64,000 nt of DNA from Sediminibacter sp. Hel_I_10 (GCF_000688335.1 NZ_JHZX01000001.1:1550001-1614000); one strand, 5' to 3'. Positions 19,951 to 29,863 are shown, numbered from the stretch's first letter. A program made the numbers and translations. The notes: generated by a model not told the origin, from the sequence alone.

Positions 19951-19977
19951 TGTCGTTTCTCTTCTTTATAAATTTTA

Positions 19978-21429
19978 TTAATAATGAAAGTGTTCACTCT
20001 CTTTTATCAGTGGATGGCGTTTAGCCTCTAATGGTGCTTTGGTTAAAGCTGTAAATACAATGAAGATAAATAAACCTCCAAAGAGTAAAAGCGAACTAAT
20101 TTCTGGAATCCCAATGTACCACTGATCTCCAACGGTAGCTGGCATTATCATATTGAATACATCAATATAGTGTCCCGCCAAAATTACAACACCCGCCATA
20201 ATAACGAACCAAGGAATACGCTTAAAATCACTGTTCATTAAGATTAACAATGGAAACACAAAGTTCATTACAACCATTCCTAAGAAAGGTAATTGGTAAT
20301 CTTGAAATCTCGTCACAAAATAAGTCACCTCTTCTGGAATGTTTGAATACCAGATTAGCATAAATTGAGAGAACCATAAATAGGTCCAGAAAATACTAAA
20401 CCCAAACATGAATTTAGCTAAATCATGAATATGGCTATCATTTACCTTAGGAAGCAATGCTAGAGATTTTAAGTACATAGTTACCATAGAAATTACGGTA
20501 ATTCCACAAACCATCATACCCGCTAAAATGTACCATCCAAATAAGGTTGAAAACCAGTGTGGATCCACACTCATAATCCAGTCCCAAGACATCATTGATT
20601 CTGTATATAAAAAGAACACCAAGAAACCCGCGGAAATACGGAATGTTTTGATAAAGTTCTTATTATCATCGGCATCATCTTGTGCGATAGAATATTTACG
20701 AGAAAAGTGTCTGTATAAATACCAACCCCCAATAAAGATAAAGCCTCTTATAGCAAACCAAGTTAAATTTAACCAATCCGATTTTCCTTGAATAAGTTCA
20801 TCGTGAGCAACCACTTCTGGATCCATCCAAACAAAGAGGTTGTAGTGTCCTATAATACCCGAGAGTAATGCAATAGTCAATACAATAAGAGCTCCTGGAA
20901 GCATGTAAGCCGTGATTCCTTCCATCACTCTTAATAATAAGGGCGACCATCCTGCTTGCGCAGCATATTGTACCGCATAAAATGCCAATACACCTAATGA
21001 GATCATAAAGAAGAAAAAGGCTGCAACATATAGAGCAGACCAAGGTCTATTTGCCAATTGGTGTTGCACATGCTCTGCATGTTTATCGTCATGGTTTGCA
21101 TTGTCGTGACCAGATTCTGCCATAGCGTGAGATGCCTCATCATCACCATGATTCATATCACCATGAGCAATATCATCAGTATCTGCTAGTGCATCATGTG
21201 CTCCTTCATCGTGTGCGTTGTCAGAATGATCGTTTCCTCCAGCAACAACGTGTGCTTTGGTATCGGCTTCATGACCACCACCGTGATGACCTGCATTTTC
21301 AGCAGCGAGCATCTCCTTAACTTCATCTAAAGATTTATGAGATGAAATAAATCCAATAACAACGCCAATCGCACCTAAAATCATAAGTACAAAAGCAACT
21401 GTTCTTAATTTACCTGAAATTGTGTACAT
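19978..21429 (-). CDS. actF: Alternative complex III subunit ActF (membrane quinol:cytochrome c oxidoreductase subunit)
   Basis: The 483-residue polytopic membrane protein lies between actE and ctaC, the fixed place of actF. ActF is an NrfD-related membrane subunit of alternative complex III, the bc1 replacement in Bacteroidota. After the first helix (about residues 10-28) comes a striking 77-residue His/Asp/Ala-rich segment (about 48-124) with 15 histidines. At least nine further helices follow (for example WSALYVAAFFFFMISLGVLA, MSWDWIMSVDPHWFSTLFG). The His-rich insert is the odd feature and is discussed as a finding. ATG at 21429, 25 bases after actE. Confidence 0.92.
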   Translation of the reverse strand: MYTISGKLRTVAFVLMILGAIGVVIGFISSHKSLDEVKEMLAAENAGHHGGGHEADTKAHVVAGGNDHSDNAHDEGAHDALADTDDIAHGDMNHGDDEASHAMAESGHDNANHDDKHAEHVQHQLANRPWSALYVAAFFFFMISLGVLAFYAVQYAAQAGWSPLLLRVMEGITAYMLPGALIVLTIALLSGIIGHYNLFVWMDPEVVAHDELIQGKSDWLNLTWFAIRGFIFIGGWYLYRHFSRKYSIAQDDADDNKNFIKTFRISAGFLVFFLYTESMMSWDWIMSVDPHWFSTLFGWYILAGMMVCGITVISMVTMYLKSLALLPKVNDSHIHDLAKFMFGFSIFWTYLWFSQFMLIWYSNIPEEVTYFVTRFQDYQLPFLGMVVMNFVFPLLILMNSDFKRIPWFVIMAGVVILAGHYIDVFNMIMPATVGDQWYIGIPEISSLLLFGGLFIFIVFTALTKAPLEAKRHPLIKESEHFHY

Positions 21430-21453
21430 ATCTATATATAATCTTTATCTATC

Positions 21454-22068
21454 TTAGTTAGTTTCGGTCATCGCAGTTTCTGCTGGAGCCTCTTCCTTAG
21501 GTGCCGATTTACCCATCAGTTCCTTTTTGAGGTCCATAACATAATTGACTACTTGCCAGCGCTCTTTCTCATTTAACTGATTTTTATAAGAACCCATAGC
21601 GTTTTTTCCGTAGTAAATGACGTGATAGATGCTGCCTTCGTTAATAGCTCTACCTACATCATCGTAACTTGGCACACCCAATATTTTTTCATTCTTCACC
21701 AAGGTACCTTGGCCATTACCATTTTTACCATGACAAATAGCACAGTAAATATCGTAATTTTGACCACCTTCCATACTTGATAAAGCCATTGAATCTAAAG
21801 GATTAGTCAAATTTGCTTTGGCATTAAGATAACCGTCATTATTGTTTTCAAACTCAAACGGTAAGTGTCCTCCTCTTGCAACAGATCCTTCGGCGGGTAA
21901 TTTTGCCTCCATATCCATGTCAAACGGTTCTGCTTCTTGATAAGCCTCGTAACCTACAGACTCATACATATTAGGCATATACTCATAATTAGGCGAGCCT
22001 TTTTGATTGCAAGCCACTAAGCATAGTGCTAAAAATAATACTAGTGTTATTTGAATTAAGCTTTTCAT
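21454..22068 (-). CDS. actE: Alternative complex III subunit ActE (monoheme cytochrome c lipoprotein)
   Basis: The 204-residue product starts with a lipoprotein signal (LVLFLALCLVACNQKG) and has one heme c motif, CAICHGKNGNG, in a cytochrome c domain (about residues 95-185) with an AMGSYKNQL methionine segment. ActE is the peripheral monoheme subunit thought to hand electrons on to the oxidase. It lies between actD (9 bases upstream) and actF. The C-terminal tail is Ala/Glu/Thr-rich and probably disordered. Confidence 0.94.
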   Translation of the reverse strand: MKSLIQITLVLFLALCLVACNQKGSPNYEYMPNMYESVGYEAYQEAEPFDMDMEAKLPAEGSVARGGHLPFEFENNNDGYLNAKANLTNPLDSMALSSMEGGQNYDIYCAICHGKNGNGQGTLVKNEKILGVPSYDDVGRAINEGSIYHVIYYGKNAMGSYKNQLNEKERWQVVNYVMDLKKELMGKSAPKEEAPAETAMTETN

Positions 22069-22077
22069 CTGTATGTT

Positions 22078-22608
22078 TTAATGCGCTTTATCAATTAAAT
22101 TTATTTCAACTGCTCCAGTTTCCTTAAGCAAGTTGGTCAACTCATCTTCATTATTATTAACGGAAATTTCCATTAAAAAATGATCATCTGTTGTTCTTGG
22201 ATCTGGGTTCTCAGCTTTTTTAAATGGCCACATTCTACTTCTCATGTAAAACGTAATTACCATTAAGTGCGCTGCAAAGAACACCGTCAACTCAAACATA
22301 ATTGGCACAAAAGCCGGCATGTTCTCGATGTAACTAAAGCTTGGCTTACCACCAATGTCTTGTGGCCAATCTTCTATCATAATGAAATTCATCATCACAA
22401 CAGCAACCGTTAATCCTACACAGCCATACAAAAATGATGTGATAGCGATTCTTGTGGGTGCCAGCCCCATAGCCTTGTCTAACCCGTGCACTGGGAACGG
22501 TGTAAAAATTTCCTCTATATGATGATGCGCTGCCTTGACTTTCTTGACAGCTGCCATTAGAACGTCATCATCTGTATAAATAGCGTGAATTACTTTTGAA
22601 GCTTCCAT
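22078..22608 (-). CDS. actD: Alternative complex III subunit ActD (DUF3341)
   Basis: The 176-residue protein has the DUF3341 pattern: a soluble N-terminus (VIHAIYTDDDVLMAAVKKVK, EEIFTPFPVHGLDKAMGL) followed by two membrane helices (ITSFLYGCVGLTVAVVMMNF and about residues 98-120). ActD is a structural membrane subunit of alternative complex III without cofactors. The spacers on both sides are 8-9 bases, indicating tight operon coupling. Confidence 0.95.
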   Translation of the reverse strand: MEASKVIHAIYTDDDVLMAAVKKVKAAHHHIEEIFTPFPVHGLDKAMGLAPTRIAITSFLYGCVGLTVAVVMMNFIMIEDWPQDIGGKPSFSYIENMPAFVPIMFELTVFFAAHLMVITFYMRSRMWPFKKAENPDPRTTDDHFLMEISVNNNEDELTNLLKETGAVEINLIDKAH

Positions 22609-22616
22609 GTACTATT

Positions 22617-24347
22617 TTAGTTTTTTAATTTTTTTGCTTGACCTGACCAATCATCTTGTGCTGCTCTTGCTGAAGAAATAGTGGTAATATCTCCTAGTAA
22701 GTCATACTCGCGTTTCGTCATTTTACTTACTTGAGCGTAAGTAAAAATATCAATGTTATTTAACGTTTCTTCAGTGTTGACATCAATACCATTAATGAGT
22801 TTTAAATCATCTGGGGTTTGTAAAGTTGCATCAAAAGTACCTACTGCTTCTAGTAAGTGCTCTAACTTATCTTGTTTGGATTGCAAAGGACGTTTAGAGG
22901 TTGTCTCTTCTTCAATTTTTAAAACCGAAGTTCTTTCATCTGCACCAGTACCTACCAAGCTATCTCCATTTTCACGAATGCGTTTGTAACGCTCTCCTGA
23001 AGATTTCAATATCGTCTTAACTTCAGCCTGAGCAATTACAGGGAATGTTCTTGAGTACAATAAGAATAATACAAAGAAGAATCCAATTGTTCCTATAAAA
23101 ATACCAATATCTACAAATGTTGGTGAGAACATCGTCCAAGAAGAAGGTAAGTAATCTCTGTGCAATGAGGTAACGATAATTACAAAACGCTCAAACCACA
23201 TCCCAACGTTTACCACGATAGAAATAAAGAATGAAAACATAATGCTTGTTCTTAATCTCTTAAACCACATAAATTGTGGAGAGAACACATTACAAGACAT
23301 CATCATCCAGTAAGCCCAAGCATAAGGACCAGTTGCTCTGTTTAAGAACGCATATTGTTCATATTCTACACCAGAATACCATGCAATGAACAACTCTGTA
23401 ATATAAGCCACACCAACGATAGAACCGGTAAGCATGATTACGATGTTCATAAGCTCTATATGTTGTACTGTAATGTAATCTTCTAAACTACATACCTTTC
23501 TCATAATGATTAACAACGTGTTTACCATGGCAAAACCAGAGAAGATCGCACCTGCAACAAAGTAAGGAGGGAAAATGGTGGTATGCCAACCTGGTATCAC
23601 AGATGTCGCAAAGTCAAAAGATACAATGGTGTGTACAGAAAGTACAAGTGGTGTTGCTAAACCAGCAAGAACCAAAGATACTTCTTCAAAACGTTGCCAA
23701 TCTTTAGCACGACCAGACCATCCAAAACTCAACAATGAGTAGATTTTTTTCTGAAAAGGTTTTACTGCTCTATCACGAATCATTGCAAAATCTGGAAGTA
23801 AACCTGTCCACCAGAATACTAAAGATACCGATAGATAGGTAGAAATCGCAAATACATCCCATAGTAACGGTGAGTTAAAGTTTACCCATAGAGATCCAAA
23901 TTGGTTTGGAATTGGTAATACCCAATACGCCAACCATGGACGACCCATGTGAATAATTGGAAACAAACCTGCCTGAACTACAGAGAAGATTGTCATGGCT
24001 TCCGCAGAACGGTTAATTGCCATTCTCCATTTTTGACGGAATAATAAAAGTACCGCAGAAATTAAGGTTCCTGCGTGACCGATACCAACCCACCAAACGA
24101 AGTTAGTAATATCCCAGGCCCAACCAACGGTCTTATTTAGACCCCAAGTTCCGATACCTGTAGATACCGTATAGATAATACACCCAATTCCCCAAAGGAA
24201 AGCGACTAGTGCAATTGAAAATACAATCCACCAAGATTTGTTTGCTTTGCCTTCAACAGGGGCTGCCACATCAATCGATACATCGTGATATGATTTCTCT
24301 CCTGTAACTAAGGGTCTTCTAATAGGTGCTTCGTAATGAGACGCCAT
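22617..24347 (-). CDS. actC: Alternative complex III subunit ActC (NrfD/PsrC-like quinol-binding membrane subunit)
   Basis: The 576-residue NrfD-family protein has about ten membrane helices. Conserved pieces include WWVGIGHAGTLISAVLLLFRQ, HMGRPWLAYWVLPIPN and FSGFAMVNTLLIIMRK. ActC forms the quinol-oxidising membrane part next to the ActB iron-sulfur subunit. The C-terminal ~110 residues are a soluble extension (SKRPLQSKQDKLEHLLEAV...), which ends with a helix-hairpin-helix-like piece (LINGIDVNTEETLNNIDIFT). It is 29 bases after actB and 8 bases before actD. Confidence 0.95.
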   Translation of the reverse strand: MASHYEAPIRRPLVTGEKSYHDVSIDVAAPVEGKANKSWWIVFSIALVAFLWGIGCIIYTVSTGIGTWGLNKTVGWAWDITNFVWWVGIGHAGTLISAVLLLFRQKWRMAINRSAEAMTIFSVVQAGLFPIIHMGRPWLAYWVLPIPNQFGSLWVNFNSPLLWDVFAISTYLSVSLVFWWTGLLPDFAMIRDRAVKPFQKKIYSLLSFGWSGRAKDWQRFEEVSLVLAGLATPLVLSVHTIVSFDFATSVIPGWHTTIFPPYFVAGAIFSGFAMVNTLLIIMRKVCSLEDYITVQHIELMNIVIMLTGSIVGVAYITELFIAWYSGVEYEQYAFLNRATGPYAWAYWMMMSCNVFSPQFMWFKRLRTSIMFSFFISIVVNVGMWFERFVIIVTSLHRDYLPSSWTMFSPTFVDIGIFIGTIGFFFVLFLLYSRTFPVIAQAEVKTILKSSGERYKRIRENGDSLVGTGADERTSVLKIEEETTSKRPLQSKQDKLEHLLEAVGTFDATLQTPDDLKLINGIDVNTEETLNNIDIFTYAQVSKMTKREYDLLGDITTISSARAAQDDWSGQAKKLKN

Positions 24348-24376
24348 AATCTATTATAATTGTTTCTTATTAATGT

Positions 24377-27300
24377 TTAAGCTTCTATAGTGTTTCTCAC
24401 TTTGACGTGGTACTGCACATTCGGTTTTGTACCCACGTGTTCTAACAAGTGATACATACGATCATCTTCTAAAAGTTCTGCAACAACACTTTCTTCATCA
24501 TTGATATCTCCAAAAGCTATTGCTCCAGAGCTACATGCTGCTGAACATGCGGTTTGAAACTCTCCGTCTTTTATTTGACGTCCATCTCTCTTAGCATCTA
24601 AGATTGTTTTCTGTGTCATTTGAATACACATCGAACATTTCTCCATAACACCACGAGAACGTACAGTAACATCTGGGTTTAATACCATTCGACCTAAATC
24701 GTCATTCATATGGTAATCAAACTCATCGTTTTGGTTATATAAGAACCAGTTGAAACGACGTACCTTATAAGGACAGTTGTTTGCACAATATCTTGTACCC
24801 ACACAACGGTTGTAAATCATGTGGTTTTGACCTTGACGACCATGTGACGATGCTGCCACAGGGCAAACGGTTTCACAAGGGGCGTGATTACAATGCTGAC
24901 ACATGACTGGCTGAAAAGCCACCTGTGGATTATCTGAAGGATGCTCCAACTCACCAAATCCTCCTAAAGATCCTTTATCTCCCCAAAGTCCAGAAAAATC
25001 ATCTTTTTTCTGATCATCGCTTTCAAAAGTTTCTTCCGAAGAATAATAACGGTCAATACGCAACCAGTGCATATCACGGCTTCGTCTAATTTCTTCTTTA
25101 CCAACAACAGGAACGTTGTTTTCTGCATGACAAGCAATAACGCAAGCCCCACAACCTGTACAAGCATTTAAATCTATCGCCAAGTTGAAATGATGTCCTA
25201 TTGAACGATCAAACTCATCCCAAAGATCTACTTCTGGAGAGGTCACCGGAGTTTCTTCATGATTTAAAGACACTTTAGGTATCGCATTCCAGTGCTCTTT
25301 ATCTTTGGTATTAAAGATCTCGAGTGTTGTTTCTTTGATAATATCTCCACGACCCATCAACGTATTTTGCAATTGAACACATGCAAATTCATGAATGCCT
25401 GCCACTTTTTTCAAAGTAACAGTTTGAGAGGTATTAAAATCTTGATATAAAGGATACGCGTTAACACCCGTTTTCATTTCTTCTTTTAAGCCCGTAGTTC
25501 TTCCGTATCCTAGAGATAAACCAACAGAACCTTTAGCCTGACCTGGCTGAATGATTACCGGTACGTTTTTAACGGTGACACCGTTAACAGTTACATCTGC
25601 ATAACTTCCATTTAACGCACCCGTAGCCTCATTTTGGTTGATAAACTCCATCTTCTCAGCATCTGCCGCAGAAATAGTTAAGTAGTTATCCCATGAGGTT
25701 CTGGTAATTGGATCTGGAAATTCTTGTAACCATGGGTTACTAGCCTGTTGACCATCACCCATACCAACCTTAGTATAAAGTGACAACTCCATACCTTGAG
25801 AGACAGCAGATTTCGCTAAGTCGCGAGCTGCGGTTCCTTCGGAAATAGTTCCAACACCACCAGAAACGGTAGTTGTTGATGATGACGTTGTGGTTGTATA
25901 TTCGTCTTGATCTTCATTTTTAACCCCAACTCCTACAGCAACATCATGAATGACGCCACCTACGAAAGTGCGATCTTTTTTATCTTTTAATTCAGAAGAC
26001 GTGGTCTCAATACTGCTTGAAGAAGATCCACCTGGAGTGTTACCCAACATCCCTGGAACATAAACACCATCTTGTAGTGCTGTGTTGAAAGAACTTCCTC
26101 CTAAAATACCACCGTCCCAATTTGACTTGATGTATTCGCGGTAGGTTTGATCACTTCCATTCCATAACAATAAGGCTTGTTGGAATTGACGGGTGTCAAA
26201 CAATGGACGAATAGTAGGTTGCATAAGGCTGAAATGCCCTTTTTTCAACTCTACATCACCCCAAGACTCTAAATAATGAGGCGCTGCTGCAATATATTGT
26301 GCTGCAGAAGCAGACTCATCGGCCTTCATAGAAAAGGCGATGGATAATTCAGTATTTTTCAAAGCTTCGGTAAACTCTGAAGCATTTGGCAAAGAATAAG
26401 ATGGGTTAACACCACTCATAATAATAGCACCAACTTTTCCAGCTTTCATGTCTGAAATTAATTGCGCTACCTTTTGGTTACTTCCTTGTCTTGTTAAAAT
26501 TGGAGTAGAAGGATCAAAAGCCTTACTTCCTAATGAAGCATTTATTGCTAAAGCCACGGCTTGTGCATTGACATCTTGTATGCCAGTGACCAAAACGCCA
26601 TTGCTTCCCGCCTTCTTCAATTCTGAAGCAGCCATTTGAACTGCTTTCTCTATATTTTCAGGTAATTCTGTTGAAACAGATCCTCCTGTGACTAAGCTAT
26701 ATAATTTTGAAAGTGCTTGCTTTTGCTGACTAGGTGTTAAAGGCACACGCTTATCTGCATTAGCTCCAGTTAAAGACATATTGGACTCAAACTGAATATG
26801 ACGTGACATTTTTCCATTCTTTGGAACACGTCCTCTAGAATATCCTGCATCAAAACCGCCACCTTGCCAATCTCCTAAAAAGTCTGCACCCACAGAAACT
26901 ATGGTCATCGCTTTTTCGAAATCATAACTAGGTAACGCTCTCGTTCCATACTTAGACTCAAAAGCATCTAAAGCCGCAGATTCTGACACGGCATCATAAA
27001 CCACATGGTTTACATTTCCGTATTTAGATTGAAATTCACTAATAAGTTTGGTAGTAGAAGGGCTCGCAAATGTTTGGGTTAGCAAAACAATTTGCTTCCC
27101 TGAATTTCTTGCGTTGGTTAATGCCGTATTGGTTTCTGAGTCAAACGTTTCCCAAGAGATCGCTTTGCCATCTTTCATAGGAGACTTTACTCTCATATTG
27201 TCATACAAATCCAAAACAGAAGCATTCACCCTTGCATTGGCACCATTATGTGTTTTAGCAAGATTATTATTTTCAATCTTAATAGGTCGACCTTCTCGAG

Positions 27301-27634
27301 TTTTAATTAAAACGCTCGCAAAATCAAATCCATTAGCGATGGTTGTTGCATAGTAATTAGCAACTCCTGGAATAATCTCTTCTGGTTGAACTACGTAAGG
27401 GATAGATTTTACAACAGGTCCCTCACAAGCTGCCAAAGAAGCAGCAGCAGTACTAAAGCCCACATATTTCAGAAAGTCACGACGCGTTGTAGACGAAGAT
27501 CCCAAAGATTCTTTATTACCTAAAAACTCTTCAGTAGGAATCTCATTTACAAATTCGTTCTGCTTTAGCGTCTCAACAATAGAGCTATCTTTTAGCTCTC
27601 CAACACTTTTCCAGTATTTCTTGTTTGATGACAT
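24377..27634 (-). CDS. actB: Alternative complex III subunit ActB (Tat-exported molybdopterin-type / iron-sulfur fusion)
   Basis: The 1,085-residue product combines a molybdopterin-oxidoreductase-like domain (about residues 80-750, cofactor-free in known complexes) with a ferredoxin-type domain (about 790-1,060). The twin-arginine signal TTRRDFLKYVGFSTAAASLAAC lies internally near residues 49-70, an arrangement typical of ActB. Cluster motifs are CTGCGACVIACH, CQHCNHAPCETVCP, CVGTRYCANNCPY and CSMCIQM...ACSAAC, consistent with three 4Fe-4S and one 3Fe-4S cluster. The subunit relays electrons from quinol to the ActA hemes. It follows actA with a 93-base spacer, the longest in the operon. Confidence 0.95.
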   Translation of the reverse strand: MSSNKKYWKSVGELKDSSIVETLKQNEFVNEIPTEEFLGNKESLGSSSTTRRDFLKYVGFSTAAASLAACEGPVVKSIPYVVQPEEIIPGVANYYATTIANGFDFASVLIKTREGRPIKIENNNLAKTHNGANARVNASVLDLYDNMRVKSPMKDGKAISWETFDSETNTALTNARNSGKQIVLLTQTFASPSTTKLISEFQSKYGNVNHVVYDAVSESAALDAFESKYGTRALPSYDFEKAMTIVSVGADFLGDWQGGGFDAGYSRGRVPKNGKMSRHIQFESNMSLTGANADKRVPLTPSQQKQALSKLYSLVTGGSVSTELPENIEKAVQMAASELKKAGSNGVLVTGIQDVNAQAVALAINASLGSKAFDPSTPILTRQGSNQKVAQLISDMKAGKVGAIIMSGVNPSYSLPNASEFTEALKNTELSIAFSMKADESASAAQYIAAAPHYLESWGDVELKKGHFSLMQPTIRPLFDTRQFQQALLLWNGSDQTYREYIKSNWDGGILGGSSFNTALQDGVYVPGMLGNTPGGSSSSSIETTSSELKDKKDRTFVGGVIHDVAVGVGVKNEDQDEYTTTTSSSTTTVSGGVGTISEGTAARDLAKSAVSQGMELSLYTKVGMGDGQQASNPWLQEFPDPITRTSWDNYLTISAADAEKMEFINQNEATGALNGSYADVTVNGVTVKNVPVIIQPGQAKGSVGLSLGYGRTTGLKEEMKTGVNAYPLYQDFNTSQTVTLKKVAGIHEFACVQLQNTLMGRGDIIKETTLEIFNTKDKEHWNAIPKVSLNHEETPVTSPEVDLWDEFDRSIGHHFNLAIDLNACTGCGACVIACHAENNVPVVGKEEIRRSRDMHWLRIDRYYSSEETFESDDQKKDDFSGLWGDKGSLGGFGELEHPSDNPQVAFQPVMCQHCNHAPCETVCPVAASSHGRQGQNHMIYNRCVGTRYCANNCPYKVRRFNWFLYNQNDEFDYHMNDDLGRMVLNPDVTVRSRGVMEKCSMCIQMTQKTILDAKRDGRQIKDGEFQTACSAACSSGAIAFGDINDEESVVAELLEDDRMYHLLEHVGTKPNVQYHVKVRNTIEA

Positions 27635-27727
27635 ATTATATAATTGAATTACTTTCTTGTTAATTTTGTTTTTTTAAATCCCTTTTAAGGATTTCCGAGT
27701 CAACGAATGTATGCTATCCCAGTATGT

Positions 27728-29026
27728 TTAGTAGTGGCACTTACCACATTCTAAACCACCCATTTGAGCAGCCGTTAACTGATCAACACCATACTTCTTA
27801 GATAATTCATCATGAATTTTCTCGTAGTAAGCATTACCCTCTGTCTTCACATTTGTTTCTCTGTGACAGTTAATACACCAACCCATTGTTAATGGTGAGT
27901 ATTGGTACATGATCTCCATTTCTTGAACAGGACCATGGCAGGTTTGACATTGGATACCACCAACCATAACGTGTTGCGAGTGGTTAAAGTAAGCGAAATC
28001 TGGTAGATTGTGAATTCTAACCCATTTTACCGGTTGTGTTTCACCTGTGTATTTTTGTTCATCTTCATTCCACCCTACAGCCTTGTAAAGCTTTTGGATT
28101 TCTTTATTGTAATCTACACCGTACTCATCAAGACCTGTTTGTTGTACAGACTCTGCTACTTGATAAATAGACTTATGACAGTTCATACAAATATTTAAAG
28201 ATGGAATACCTGAGTGCTTGCTTACTCTTGCAGAAGAGTGACAGTACTTACAATCAATTGCATTTTCACCAGCATGAATTCTATGCGAATAGTGTATGGG
28301 TTGTATTGGTTCGTAACCTTGATTCACGCCTACTTGCATTAAGTAGCCATACACAAAGTAAGCACTTGCTAACAATAAGAAGATCACAGAAACCAATACT
28401 AAGAATTGGTTTTGAGCAAAGGCTTTCCAGATTGGAGTCCTCTTTTGTTTCACAGGAGCGGCCATGCCTTTATCATCAGCAAAACGGTTTAGAGTTTTTC
28501 TCACTAGCACCAAAGCAACAGCCAACAATGCAAATAAAATTGCTAGTGCAGCCAGAATTATGGTGTTTGATGCTCCATCATTTTGAACAACAACTTGCTG
28601 ATCTCCTCCTCCTGCAGGAGCAGGCTCCTCTTTTTTCTCTTCAGCCGTATACGCTAAAATATCATCAATTTGTTGCTCAGACAATTGAGGAAAAGCCGTC
28701 ATAGCCGTACCGTTATACTCATTGTAAATTTGGTTGGCATAAGCGTCTCCAGATTTAACCATTCCTGCACTATTATGAATCCAAGAGTACAACCACTGTC
28801 TATCTAGACCTTGTTCTTCTGCTAACCGTGACTCTACATTTCTCAATGCAGGACCAGTCATTTTACGATCTAATTGGTGGCATGATGCACAATTGGTGTT
28901 GAAGAGCTTTTTTCCATTTGCTGGATCACCCTCCTGGGCTGAAAGCGAAGTAGCTAACGTAAGTAAAAAAACCAACCCTAAGTTGAGGACTTTTGATGCT
29001 AGTTTTCGGTAGATTACCTGTGTCAT
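27728..29026 (-). CDS. actA: Alternative complex III subunit ActA (multiheme cytochrome c)
   Basis: The 432-residue product is the first gene of the operon. It has a signal peptide, an N-terminal monoheme cytochrome c domain (CASCHQLD, about residues 45-130), a membrane helix near 155-175, a second helix near 205-225, and a pentaheme domain with CKYCH, CMNCH, CQTCH, CINCH and CGKCH. That gives six heme c sites in one chain. The best known ActA chains are described as pentaheme, so the extra N-terminal heme domain is notable, though it may be usual in flavobacteria. A TATTTTTG box lies about 80 bases upstream. Confidence 0.94.
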   Translation of the reverse strand: MTQVIYRKLASKVLNLGLVFLLTLATSLSAQEGDPANGKKLFNTNCASCHQLDRKMTGPALRNVESRLAEEQGLDRQWLYSWIHNSAGMVKSGDAYANQIYNEYNGTAMTAFPQLSEQQIDDILAYTAEEKKEEPAPAGGGDQQVVVQNDGASNTIILAALAILFALLAVALVLVRKTLNRFADDKGMAAPVKQKRTPIWKAFAQNQFLVLVSVIFLLLASAYFVYGYLMQVGVNQGYEPIQPIHYSHRIHAGENAIDCKYCHSSARVSKHSGIPSLNICMNCHKSIYQVAESVQQTGLDEYGVDYNKEIQKLYKAVGWNEDEQKYTGETQPVKWVRIHNLPDFAYFNHSQHVMVGGIQCQTCHGPVQEMEIMYQYSPLTMGWCINCHRETNVKTEGNAYYEKIHDELSKKYGVDQLTAAQMGGLECGKCHY

Positions 29027-29106
29027 ATTTTAAATTGAATTATCTTCTAATCTTTGGTACGGTTTTTTCAATGATAGCAATGAAAACACGGTTTTATAAA
29101 CTGCTG

Positions 29107-29114
29107 CAAAAATA
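29107..29114 (-). promoter_or_regulatory. Putative -7 promoter box for the act/cta operon
   Basis: TATTTTTG on the minus strand matches the flavobacterial TAnnTTTG -7 box, about 80 bases before the actA start, giving a leader of roughly 75 bases. No convincing TTG at -33 was found. Confidence 0.4.
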
Positions 29115-29268
29115 ACACTTAAAGTCGATTTCGAAAATGTTAGAGAAGCGTTAATTATCAATTTATAAACATTCTAAATAATAAAAAAGTGACTATTTAA
29201 GTTTAATATATGAAGGCTAAAACCTTGCGCTTAAAAAAAAATAGTTTCTTTGTATAAATCTAAAAAAC

Positions 29269-29649
29269 ATGACTGCAAATATCCTAAAAATTGCTCTTTT
29301 AACCCTTATTTTTTTATCTTTTTCTGAAGTAACTCATGGTCAAAATGGTAAAGTTACAGTAGATCAGGATGCTGTAATCACAAAATTATTAGAGTATAAA
29401 AAAGATGTAAAGACGGTTGACCTCTATAAAATCCAGCTCGATTTTGGTTCTAGATCAGAAGCAGAGGCCTTAAAATCTAAGTTTTTGAATGAATTTAGCG
29501 AATGGCCAGCAGAGATGGTTTATGAAACCCCAAACTATAAAGTATGGGTTGGAAACTTTAGCACGCGGTTAGAAGCAGATATTGCTCTAATGAAAATAAA
29601 GAAGTCGTTTACAAAGGCTATGGTATTTGAACCAAAAAAGGAGAAATAA
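29269..29649 (+). CDS. Small secreted SPOR-domain protein
   Basis: The 126-residue product has a signal peptide (ILKIALLTLIFLSFSEVTHGQ). A single SPOR-like domain (about residues 48-120) follows, seen in YKIQLDFGSRSEAEALKSKF and YKVWVGNFSTRLEADIALM. SPOR domains bind peptidoglycan stripped of stem peptides, mostly at division sites. Here the domain is essentially the whole mature protein, so a catalytic role is unlikely. It is divergent from actA and convergent with infB; the shared hairpin at 29864-29902 may end both transcripts. Confidence 0.82.
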   Translation: MTANILKIALLTLIFLSFSEVTHGQNGKVTVDQDAVITKLLEYKKDVKTVDLYKIQLDFGSRSEAEALKSKFLNEFSEWPAEMVYETPNYKVWVGNFSTRLEADIALMKIKKSFTKAMVFEPKKEK

Positions 29650-29863
29650 CCTATTAAAAACGGAATCCTCCTGAAAAAAAAACGCATTTACCTCTAAGCT
29701 AAAAGCAATTTGCCCACTTTAAAACATAAGCTACCCCAACTAGGCGAGTGCTGTATGCCATAGTTTTCGTAACTCAAATGCAGCATTTACGAGTTGTCTA
29801 TTTCTATGTTCTCAATAGGCCGAAAGACATCTGGCATCTATTTATATTTTAAAAAAACGCTCA

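Noticed and set aside
28201-28704. 167-codon open frame opposite actA
   Set aside because: It is antisense to a clear multiheme cytochrome; its Gln/Leu-rich composition is a by-product of the opposite strand.
24377-29026. actA/actB considered as a nitrite- or polysulfide-reductase system
   Set aside because: The fixed order actA-F followed by ctaC-ctaD, and the internal Tat signal of ActB, identify alternative complex III.
29771-29795. Palindrome around AAATGCAGCATTT downstream of the SPOR gene
   Set aside because: Short arms with almost no loop and no T-tail, so neither a terminator nor a convincing operator; the real terminator lies 70 bases further on.
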